The notes below the pieces were generated by a model that worked only from the letters and a program-made list of their open reading frames with translations, searched no databases and had not been told where the DNA came from. DNA of 7,643 nucleotides from Minisyncoccota bacterium (GTDB lineage: Bacteria > Patescibacteriota > Minisyncoccia > UBA6257 > HR35). The stretch lies in contig JAPYXA010000020.1 in NCBI GenBank assembly GCA_028276075.1, forward strand, positions 1-7,643, given 5' to 3'. Position 1 is the stretch's first letter. Each line of letters starts with the position of its first letter. Of this stretch, positions 1 to 5,759 are shown piece after piece. The position numbers were made by a program, and so were the translations under genes.

Positions 1-50
1 GAAAATTTTAGAAAACACTTTAAATGAAGAAGAATGATAAAATATTTTAT

Positions 51-112
51 TGGTCACGGCGGGCCCTCCGAATCGGAGGGTCAGATGGCAGTTCGACTCT
101 GTTACTTGCCAC
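51..112 (+). ncRNA. tRNA-like element, 5' half missing or D-arm lacking
   Basis: The 3' half reads as a tRNA. A T-arm spans 87-103 with the consensus loop GTTCGACTC (91-99) and a 5-bp stem that includes two G-U pairs. An acceptor-like strand ACTTGCC (104-110) and an A discriminator follow. Before it is a perfect 7-bp hairpin, CCCTCCG/CGGAGGG, with an AAT triloop (64-80). Read as an anticodon arm, the 7-nt loop would be CGAATCG, with G instead of U at position 33, so no normal anticodon can be assigned. No 5' acceptor strand lies at the usual distance upstream. The only match for ACTTGCC is GGCGGG at 58-63, directly before the hairpin, which would make a molecule without a D-arm. A decayed tRNA is the simplest reading; a minimal tRNA-like RNA is possible. 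Confidence 0.4.
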
Positions 113-117
113 AAAAA

Positions 118-189
118 GCGGGTGTAGTTTACCGGTAAAACGTCTCCTTGCCAAGGAGAAGACAGAGGGTTCAATTCCCTTCACCCGCT
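118..189 (+). tRNA. tRNA-Gly (anticodon GCC)
   Basis: A complete cloverleaf is visible. The acceptor stem is GCGGGTG (118-124) paired with CACCCGC (182-188). The D-arm is GTTT/AAAC around a loop containing GG. The anticodon stem is TCTCC/GGAGA with loop TTGCCAA, giving anticodon GCC after U33. The variable region is 5 nt, and the T-stem is GAGGG/CCCTT with loop TTCAATT. The discriminator is T (189), usual for glycine tRNAs. The 3' CCA is not encoded, so it would be added by nucleotidyltransferase. It decodes GGC and GGT in translation. It lies between two defective relatives, and the short open frame that crosses 24-212 is only a by-product of these RNA genes. Confidence 0.93.
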
Positions 190-197
190 CATTAAAT

Positions 198-269
198 TTG
201 GATGTATTTTAACGGTAAAACGCCCCGCCAATGGCGGGAAGATGGTGAATTTGATTCTCAAAACGAGCT
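198..269 (+). pseudogene. Decayed tRNA-Gly-like copy
   Basis: Aligned with the neighbouring tRNA-Gly, the D-arm region is nearly the same (AACGGTAAAACG at 211-222 against ACCGGTAAAACG). The anticodon arm is replaced by a perfect 6-bp hairpin, CCCGCC/GGCGGG, with an AAT triloop (224-238). The T-loop-like TTTGATT (251-257) has a stem with mismatches, and the two would-be acceptor strands (198-204 and 262-268) do not pair. The sequence GCC is present at 227-229, but only in an 8-nt loop under an alternative CGCC/GGCG fold. It most likely arose by duplication of a glycine tRNA followed by decay; function as a tRNA is doubtful. Confidence 0.45.
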
Positions 270-330
270 TTTTAAATTGGAGGTGGAGTTTAACTTTAAA
301 GAAAGCTATAAATGATAAAGAGATTAAATC

Positions 331-1392
331 TTAATAAGAAAGAATTTTAACTAGATCTTTAAAAACATAAATTCTTCCTTTTACTTTTTCAATCTTTAAT
401 TCTTCCAAAATATTTAAAAAGACAAGCCTTTTTAATAAACGAATCGCTGTCATTTTTTCAATATTTATATCTTTTCTTTTAAAAATTGGTTTGAAGAATA
501 TTAAATTTAAGACCTCATATTTGTAGGGAGATTTTATCATCTTAATTTTTTCTTCTATTTTATTTTTTAATTCCAAAATTTTATATATTAACTTTTGTGT
601 TTGCTTAGACTGATTGATTATGGAAACTAAGAAAAATTTAATCCATTCTTCATATCCTTGAGTTTTATCAACATAATTTAATTTATCAATATATTCATCT
701 CTTTTTTTATCAAAATAACCGCTAATATACAAAATTGGTAAATTTAAAATTTTTTTCCAATAAAGATAGAGAGGAATTAAAAGCCGTCCAATTCTTCCGT
801 TACCATCTTCAAAGGGATGAATTGCTTCAAATTGATAATGGATCATAGCAACTTTAAGTAAAGGATGCTCATTGTTTTCACTTAAAATATAGTCCTCTAA
901 ATTTTTCATATATTCCTCAATTAAAAACGGTTCAGGTGGAATATAATCTGCCTCTTCAATTTTTGCTCCTTTTACCCCAATCCAAACTTGTTTTTCTCTA
1001 AATTTTCCTCTTGTATTATGTCCCCTTGTGTTTTCCAAAAGTATTTGATGCAAACTCTTAATAAAACCCAAATCTAATTTTCTATTTTTTAAACCATCAA
1101 TCGCCATCATCATTGCTTTTTTATAATTTGAAACTTCAATCGTATCATCATACTTGGGAATCCCTGTTGCTTCAAATTGTAAAACATCGGAAACAGTAGA
1201 TCTTGTTCCTTCAATTTTAGAACTGACAGTTGCTTCTTTTACTAAAAGAGGAGCAATTAAAATTTTAGGGTTAGGTAAATTTTGACAAAGTCCATTTAAG
1301 TTTCCCAATTCTAAACTGGCATTAGCTAATTCTAAGTAAAACTTACTTGGATCCAATTTTACTGGCAATTTTGGCGGATGATATGGTTTCAT
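331..1392 (-). CDS. Fic domain AMP-transferase with C-terminal winged helix
   Basis: Fic enzymes transfer AMP (or a related nucleotide group) from a nucleotide to a hydroxyl side chain of a target protein. The complete catalytic motif HPFEDGNGR is at residues 192-200 of the 353-residue product, followed by IGR. The N-terminal domain carries SSKIEG (57-62), which fits the inhibitory motif [S/T]xxxE[G/N] whose Glu blocks ATP binding in class II Fic proteins. A flap region, QVWIGVKGA, precedes the usual YIPPEP segment. The last 55 or so residues look like a winged helix, common in this subgroup. I chose the ATG at 1392 over an upstream TTG at 1428. MKPYHPPKLP is the usual family start, and the likely promoter would initiate just at this ATG, while the TTG overlaps its -35. 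The target protein is unknown. Nothing looks broken. Convergent with the tRNA cluster. Confidence 0.9.
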   Translation of the reverse strand: MKPYHPPKLPVKLDPSKFYLELANASLELGNLNGLCQNLPNPKILIAPLLVKEATVSSKIEGTRSTVSDVLQFEATGIPKYDDTIEVSNYKKAMMMAIDGLKNRKLDLGFIKSLHQILLENTRGHNTRGKFREKQVWIGVKGAKIEEADYIPPEPFLIEEYMKNLEDYILSENNEHPLLKVAMIHYQFEAIHPFEDGNGRIGRLLIPLYLYWKKILNLPILYISGYFDKKRDEYIDKLNYVDKTQGYEEWIKFFLVSIINQSKQTQKLIYKILELKNKIEEKIKMIKSPYKYEVLNLIFFKPIFKRKDINIEKMTAIRLLKRLVFLNILEELKIEKVKGRIYVFKDLVKILSY

Positions 1393-1399
1393 TTTTAAT

Positions 1400-1428
1400 A
1401 TTTTATCATAAGGTAACACAAAAAGCAA
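1400..1428 (-). promoter_or_regulatory. Probable promoter of the Fic gene
   Basis: On the - strand TTGCTT (1428-1423) stands 17 bp from TAAAAT (1405-1400). Only 7 nt separate the -10 box from the ATG at 1392, so transcription would begin at or next to the start codon and the mRNA would be leaderless, in agreement with the absence of a Shine-Dalgarno sequence. The -35 box is weak (TTG only); the spacer length and -10 are good. A GTGTTAC box lies inside the spacer. Confidence 0.5.
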
Positions 1429-1471
1429 AAAGTGTTACTATAATCAAAAAAAGTATCAGAAGTGTTACTTC
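1413..1471. repeat. Three GTGTTAC boxes (putative operator) upstream of the Fic gene
   Basis: AGTGTTACT occurs twice as an exact 9-bp direct repeat (1431-1439 and 1461-1469), 30 bp apart, about three helical turns. A third copy, in the opposite orientation (GTAACAC, 1413-1419), falls between the predicted -35 and -10 boxes of the Fic promoter. The right-hand copy is part of a perfect short palindrome, GAAGT-GTT-ACTTC (1459-1471). This layout suits a repressor bound co-operatively across the promoter. The C-terminal winged helix of the Fic protein is one possible binder, but that is inference. Confidence 0.5.
1446..1471 (-). terminator. Weak terminator candidate after res
   Basis: Read on the - strand, a 5-bp hairpin GAAGT-AAC-ACTTC (1471-1459) is followed after five bases by seven T residues (1452-1446). 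The stem is short and the gap to the T-run is long, so it would be inefficient at best, and the same sequence is better explained as one of the operator boxes. No other terminator-like structure was seen between res and the Fic gene. Confidence 0.2.
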
Positions 1472-1546
1472 AAGATTATTTTATTTTTTATCTTAAAAAT
1501 TTAATCTCTTTTAAAACCTGAAAAAACTTTAACTTTTGTACGCATT

Positions 1547-1921
1547 TTAATCTAATAATTTACCTTTTAAGAATTCTTCAAATTCTTTTTCTAAAGTCTT
1601 GTTATAAAAAGGTAATCCTATTAATTTAAAATTTCTATCTTCAAATTCTAAACGCATCTCAGTTTCAGCTTTATTTTCTATTTCAAGCAAAAATTTTTGT
1701 TTCCATCCTTCTTTAGAATTTTCAAATCTTCCTTTACTATCTTTAAATTGATCTCCTTTTGGCTCAATAAAAATTTGATAAATACTAATAATTTTGTTTT
1801 TCTTTTTCAAAATCATCACAAAATCCGGCTCAAAAGGTTTGCCTTCTTCAAAATCATAAATTTGGAAAAATTTCTCGTTTCTTAGTAAAGCGATATCAGA
1901 AAATTTATAAAATTTTTCTCT
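1547..1921 (-). pseudogene. Type III Res C-terminal nuclease domain, in the -1 frame relative to res
   Basis: This frame continues the Res protein after its helicase frame stops. It reads KFSDIALLRNEKFF, then a segment ending in FEPDF (Asp codon 1825-1823), then IFIEPKG (Glu at 1765-1763, Lys at 1759-1757). These match the PD-(D/E)xK nuclease pattern of type III restriction subunits (PDF followed by IEPKG). The domain then runs to a TAA at 1549. The frame is open only from 1921, bounded by TGA at 1924-1922. The first usable starts (GTG 1819, ATG 1816) come after the PD aspartate, so independent translation would give a domain without a complete active site. It therefore depends on frameshifting from res, or it is a dead fragment. 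Confidence 0.8.
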
Positions 1922-4119
1922 TCACTTGTTCCATAGAGTTCATTTTGAGCATACCAATCTTTCTCTTCCAAATTTATTTCTTCCGCCCCTTGAGCACGTT
2001 CATCATCGCTGTCTATTTTTAAAATCTTATCTCTAAAAATATCTCTGATCATTTTTGCTTTAAATAGCCTTGTTCCTATATACTTAGAGACATTCATTTT
2101 TGTTTGTTCTGCTATTTCTTTAATTAAAAACAAAGCTATTTCTAATTTTTCCTCAGGATTTAATTTTTCAATTTTTTCTTTAGGTCCGGAAATTTCTATT
2201 TCAATATTCCCTAAATATCTATCTGAGAAAATAAATTCACGAATGGATTTTAGATGAGGAAAATATTTTTTTAAATTATCAAATTTATAAAATTCAAATT
2301 TATCAAGCGCTGTACGAATTATATTTTCTCCAAAATCAGTAAATTTAAATTTTCTTTTAGTTTTTTGAACATTTGACGATACTGATTTTTCCTTTTCATC
2401 TAAAATAATCTCTTCTTTTATTTCTCCTGTTTTTAGCTCGTATTGATAATTATTTTTAATCCTTGCATCTTGCAAACTAGATATTTCCGATCTTGGATTT
2501 TGTATCCGTTCATTAATAAAAATAACGCCTCTTTTCCAAAACTCAGTTTTCTTAAAAGATTCTTTAATAAACAAGTTTCTTTGAATATATTTTTCAGGTA
2601 AAATCCCCATTTCTGTAAGGGTACTTTTGATCTCTTCAATGTATCTTGGGTTATGCGCACTATGATAATGCAAAGTTTCTATAATTCTTAATTTATGACT
2701 AATGTTATCATCAAATTTTCTTCTATAAATATCATCAAAATCATTTAGTCTAAAAGGCCAATATCTTGCTCCTCTGCCAATAAGTTGAGCTTCTCCAATT
2801 GTAGTGGGTCCTGGTTTATATTTACCGCGAACCCACTTTCCATCTCTTGTATCATAAAGTCTAACAATATCAAAAAGATTAAGAACATCCCACCCTTCAT
2901 TAAGCATATTAACAGCAAAAATAGCCCTTATTTCATTATTTCTACTTTCTAAAGAATTAAGTTTTAACTGTTTTTCTTCATCAATATTCTCTGAATCTAA
3001 AAGCATAACTTTTTCTTCTGAAAAATCTTCTTGTAACTCTTTTATAAAATTGTCAAAGGTTATATTTTCATTCTTAAAATATTTAAAAGCTTTTTCTAAG
3101 TCTGTTCCTTTGGATCTTTTTTCTATTTCTTCTATATCTTTAGAAGTTAAACTTTTAATTCTTTTCAAAAAACTTTCATAATTTTCTTTTGATTCTTTAA
3201 TACTTTTTGACTTAAAAAGAATAACCGGTTTTAAATGAAGTTTATATTTTTCGGCAACTTTTCTACGATACTGACTTAAAATAACTGCCTGCAGGGCTCT
3301 ATCAACTGGCTCTAAATCTGCTTGTAAAACTTCAATTTCTTTTGAATATTTATCCAAACGAAATTGTTTTAAATCATACTTAAAAATTATTTTGTCTTCA
3401 TATTTTCTTCTTATGTTTTCATTACTCAAATCAATGGTTGCTGTAAATTCCAATAAAATATTTTTAGGATTCTTTCTAAAAATTCTATTAATGACTGTAT
3501 ATTCCCAACTTCGCTCTAATTCAATTTCTGTCTTATTTTGTTTTGTAATTGTCTGCAAATGATGCGCTTCATCAGAAATAAGAACAATATCTTTTCCTTC
3601 AAAATCTTCTTCAGTTAAAGAGTTTTCCTTAGGAGTATTTAATCTTGTATACAAACCTTGGATTGTTGTAAAAATAATATTTATGTTTTCCGGATTAACC
3701 CCTTCAAAATTTTGAACTTCTTTTACAAAAACTTCTCTATCACCAAATTTAATTTTTGGAGCAAAAAGATATTTCTCAGATAAAGTATTTAAAAAATTAT
3801 CCCTTGTTTTTTCAATTATATTGACACTATTTACAAAAAATATAAAATTTCTGTAGCCAAGTTTATAAAGTTGCAAAATGTTAGCTGCCATTATCAAAGT
3901 TTTACCGCTTCCGGTAGCCATCCAGAAAAGTAATTGGGCTGGCCATTGTCTTCTTTGATAACCATTAAAATAAAAATCAAATCTTCCCAATGCTTCTTTT
4001 TGATAATCACGCAACTCAAATTTAGGATTGAGATTTTGAATTATATCTTCGCTTACTCTTGAAGTAAAATAATCTTGTCCAAATGATTCTTTTATTGAAT
4101 CAAAAATTTCGTAAAGCAT
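1882..4119 (-). CDS. res: Type III restriction enzyme Res, helicase part (frame-broken gene)
   Basis: An SF2 helicase/translocase that in type III systems joins Mod to move on or signal along DNA between recognition sites before cleavage. Visible motifs: DYQ at residues 38-40; Walker A MATGSGKT at 67-74; DEAH at 183-186; TAT at 226-228; NMLNEGWDV (motif V) at 404-412; QLIGRGAR (motif VI) at 445-452. The frame ends with GTSEEKNFINFLISLY and a TAA at 1884, whereas family members continue through an LLRNE segment into a PD-(D/E)xK nuclease; that segment is found directly in the -1 frame. The product is thus a 745-residue helicase without nuclease unless ribosomes shift. The ATG follows the ATPase stop by 4 bp with no Shine-Dalgarno sequence, so translational coupling is likely. 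Its first 13 codons are duplicated at 5719-5757. Confidence 0.9.
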   Translation of the reverse strand: MLYEIFDSIKESFGQDYFTSRVSEDIIQNLNPKFELRDYQKEALGRFDFYFNGYQRRQWPAQLLFWMATGSGKTLIMAANILQLYKLGYRNFIFFVNSVNIIEKTRDNFLNTLSEKYLFAPKIKFGDREVFVKEVQNFEGVNPENINIIFTTIQGLYTRLNTPKENSLTEEDFEGKDIVLISDEAHHLQTITKQNKTEIELERSWEYTVINRIFRKNPKNILLEFTATIDLSNENIRRKYEDKIIFKYDLKQFRLDKYSKEIEVLQADLEPVDRALQAVILSQYRRKVAEKYKLHLKPVILFKSKSIKESKENYESFLKRIKSLTSKDIEEIEKRSKGTDLEKAFKYFKNENITFDNFIKELQEDFSEEKVMLLDSENIDEEKQLKLNSLESRNNEIRAIFAVNMLNEGWDVLNLFDIVRLYDTRDGKWVRGKYKPGPTTIGEAQLIGRGARYWPFRLNDFDDIYRRKFDDNISHKLRIIETLHYHSAHNPRYIEEIKSTLTEMGILPEKYIQRNLFIKESFKKTEFWKRGVIFINERIQNPRSEISSLQDARIKNNYQYELKTGEIKEEIILDEKEKSVSSNVQKTKRKFKFTDFGENIIRTALDKFEFYKFDNLKKYFPHLKSIREFIFSDRYLGNIEIEISGPKEKIEKLNPEEKLEIALFLIKEIAEQTKMNVSKYIGTRLFKAKMIRDIFRDKILKIDSDDERAQGAEEINLEEKDWYAQNELYGTSEEKNFINFLISLY

Positions 4120-4120
4120 A
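4081..4120. repeat. 40-bp direct repeat, copy at the true res start
   Basis: Covers the first 13 codons of res plus one base upstream. It matches 5719-5758 at 38 of 40 positions in the same orientation. The two differences change codons 5 and 7 (Ile/Thr and Asp/Asn). Together the copies bracket the ATPase gene and mark the ends of an inserted segment of about 1.64 kb. Confidence 0.9.
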
Positions 4121-4123
4121 TTT

Positions 4124-5641
4124 TTATATCGCTAACCAAAATTTTAACGGCATTTTGACAATTTTATCACTTACTAATTCTAAATCGGATTTTGTACTAA
4201 TGACGATTCCATAATCATAGCCACCAATATTTTTTCCAGTATTCTCTATCTGCCTTACACCCTCATTTTCTTTCCCAAAACCAACTTCAATAATAATTTT
4301 TTTATGTTCTCCAATTCTTAAAACAAAATCAGCTCCGCCCGCAGAAGAATCATACATTATATCAATGTCACTATTGAATCCTTTGCGCTTCTTTCTGAAA
4401 TCTTTCCAAAATATTAATGCTAAATAATCTTCTAAGATTTTTCCTTTAATCTCTGGTGGTAAAATACCACTAAGAAGACTAATTCTTAAAGATGGAGAAA
4501 TGAATAAAAATTTTATTGGTTTTCTTACTTTTACAAATTTTTGGCCATAACTTCTAACTTCTACTAAAATCCCACTTTTAACTAAAGCATCTAAAACATT
4601 TCTCACAGTTCTATAATCTAATCTTAATGCAGTGCATAATTTATCAATATCTGTGGCATCAGAACTTGCTATTAAATAAAGCAAATCTTTTATTTTCGAA
4701 ATAGTTTCGGAGCTAAATTTTTTCATTTCAAGTAAATCTTTAGTTATTAGTTTATCTATTACCCCGGAAATTAGTTCAAAAATAATAGATTTTTTATTTT
4801 TTAATCTTAATATAAAAGGAAAACCTCCAAAAGAGAAATAATCTCGTTCGGCTTCGGGTGGTAATTTACTAAAATATTTAGAAACTTCACTTTGATTACT
4901 TTTGCAAAAATCAAATAATTTTTTAGCATTTTCCGATAGTAAAATTGCCTCAGTAATATTATCTGACAATCCTCTAGTTGGGTAAGCATCTTTTTTCAAT
5001 AATTGTCCATATTTTAAAATTACATATTCATTAAACTTAAGAGGATATAATTCTTCCAAAATAGATCTTCTCGATAAATCAGGATTCAATTTTATTTTAA
5101 GAGCTGAAGAACCAGTAGCAATAATTAAAATATTTTTATGACTTTTAGTAGCGTCAAAAACATTTTTTAAAAATGTGCCCCATTTTTCATCATAATGCAC
5201 TTCATCTAATAAAATAAGGAGCTTTTCATTCAAGTCAACAAATCGTGTATTTTTTATTTCTTGATAATAATTAAAAAATTCATTTAAAGTGATATTTTCT
5301 GCTGATAATCTACTAACATCTAAATAAATTTTCTCATAATTTTGCGATATAACATTTTTATAATTTATCTTTTTATATGTTGGTATAAATTTTTCTACAT
5401 AATAAAGCTGGGCTAAAAGCGTAGTCTTACCTACACCCCTTATTCCAGATAGTAGATTTATTTTTTCTATTTCTTCTAATTGATTTTCTGTAAATTTTTT
5501 TAAAATATTTAAATAATAAGAAAAAATATACCTTGTAGGATTAAAATCGCCCTCCTCATCATAAATGTAACCTGAAAGAAGTTTATCTACCTCTGAATTC
5601 CATAATCTATAAAAATTTTCTATTTTTTCTCTACTAGCCAT
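4124..5641 (-). CDS. AAA+ ATPase (AAA_14-like) with winged helix and DUF4143-like C-terminus
   Basis: The 505-residue product has a Walker A, GIRGVGKT (66-73), a Walker B, LLILLDE (141-147), and IIATGSS in the sensor region. SRRSILEELYPLKFNEY and YFSFGGFP follow, both typical of AAA_14/DUF4143 ATPases. A winged helix (LDYRTVRNVLDALVKSGIL) lies near 340-360. The C-terminus has GGADFVLRI (Asp 438) then IIIEVGFG (Glu 452), resembling the EvDFvl...iEVK nuclease-fold core. The position of the catalytic Lys is Gly 454, so cleavage is uncertain. Cellular role is not established for this family. It lies between mod and res, stops 4 bp before the res ATG, and has its own strong promoter. I chose the ATG at 5641 over the TTG at 5650, because the TTG overlaps the -10 box. 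Confidence 0.85.
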   Translation of the reverse strand: MASREKIENFYRLWNSEVDKLLSGYIYDEEGDFNPTRYIFSYYLNILKKFTENQLEEIEKINLLSGIRGVGKTTLLAQLYYVEKFIPTYKKINYKNVISQNYEKIYLDVSRLSAENITLNEFFNYYQEIKNTRFVDLNEKLLILLDEVHYDEKWGTFLKNVFDATKSHKNILIIATGSSALKIKLNPDLSRRSILEELYPLKFNEYVILKYGQLLKKDAYPTRGLSDNITEAILLSENAKKLFDFCKSNQSEVSKYFSKLPPEAERDYFSFGGFPFILRLKNKKSIIFELISGVIDKLITKDLLEMKKFSSETISKIKDLLYLIASSDATDIDKLCTALRLDYRTVRNVLDALVKSGILVEVRSYGQKFVKVRKPIKFLFISPSLRISLLSGILPPEIKGKILEDYLALIFWKDFRKKRKGFNSDIDIMYDSSAGGADFVLRIGEHKKIIIEVGFGKENEGVRQIENTGKNIGGYDYGIVISTKSDLELVSDKIVKMPLKFWLAI

Positions 5642-5645
5642 ATAT

Positions 5646-5701
5646 TTCAATTGTATTCTAATCCAATCAAAATGTCAAGTTCAATTATATTATAATCCAA
5701 T
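5646..5701. repeat. Two tandem 22-bp repeats over the ATPase promoter
   Basis: On the - strand the segment 5701-5680 and the segment 5667-5646 agree at 20 of 22 positions, with a 34-bp period. Both start ATTGGATTA and end AATTGAA. The left-hand halves can be read as imperfect palindromes flanked by CAATT/AATTG. The second copy contains the -10 box TACAAT, and the first copy contains TATAAT. This arrangement points to a pair of binding sites for a regulator of the ATPase gene, or to a promoter duplication. Confidence 0.7.
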
Positions 5702-5757
5702 TGAAAATAAACACAATTAAATGATTCTTTTATTGAATTAAAAGTTTCGTAAAGCAT
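5647..5757 (-). pseudogene. 36-codon remnant of the res start, now a small ORF
   Basis: ATG at 5757 begins MLYETFNSIKESF, which is the N-terminus of res with two substitutions, then leaves homology and runs through the promoter repeats to TGA at 5649-5647. It starts 2 bp after the mod stop (TAA 5762-5760), the spacing expected for an original mod-res junction, and it ends 5 bp before the ATPase ATG. The peptide is unlikely to have a function of its own. Its translation could carry ribosomes from mod to the ATPase gene, and it is the best evidence for where the cassette was inserted. Confidence 0.7.
5650..5678 (-). promoter_or_regulatory. Strong sigma70-type promoter of the ATPase gene, leaderless
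   Basis: On the - strand a perfect TTGACA (5678-5673) is followed by a 17-bp spacer and TACAAT (5655-5650), one base from the -10 consensus. The ATG at 5641 lies 8 nt after the -10 box, so the predicted transcript starts on or beside the start codon. A second possible -10, TATAAT (5694-5689), lies upstream with only a poor -35 (TTGTGT, 5716-5711). The promoter would let the ATPase and res be expressed without mod. Confidence 0.75.
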
Positions 5758-5758
5758 A
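5719..5758. repeat. 40-bp direct repeat, remnant copy behind mod
   Basis: Partner of 4081-4120 (38/40 identical, same orientation). It sits directly behind the mod stop codon. Outside the 40 bp the two flanks do not resemble each other, so the edges of the duplication are sharp. Confidence 0.9.
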
Positions 5759-5759
5759 A

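Noticed and set aside
24..212. 62-codon open frame on the + strand
   Set aside because: It runs through the tRNA-like element and the tRNA-Gly gene; composition follows the RNA genes and there is no protein-family resemblance.
270..330. Fourth tRNA-Gly fragment suggested by GGTGGAGTTTAACTTTAAA (282-300)
   Set aside because: It resembles only the 5' end of the tRNA-Gly loosely, with no GG in the D-loop and no anticodon or T-arm behind it.
1393..1428. TTG start for the Fic gene giving 12 extra residues
   Set aside because: The extra codons overlap the -35 to -10 region of the likely promoter, and the family normally begins near MKPY.
1547..1819. Separate 90-residue gene starting at GTG 1819
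   Set aside because: It begins after the PD motif of the Res nuclease, whose sequence continues upstream in the same frame to 1921, so it is a piece of res, not an independent gene.
1697..1885. Small + strand frame; similarly 6871-7062 (+), 2433-2660 (-) and 4807-4989 (-)
   Set aside because: They lie in other frames of clearly assigned genes and show no recognisable motif.
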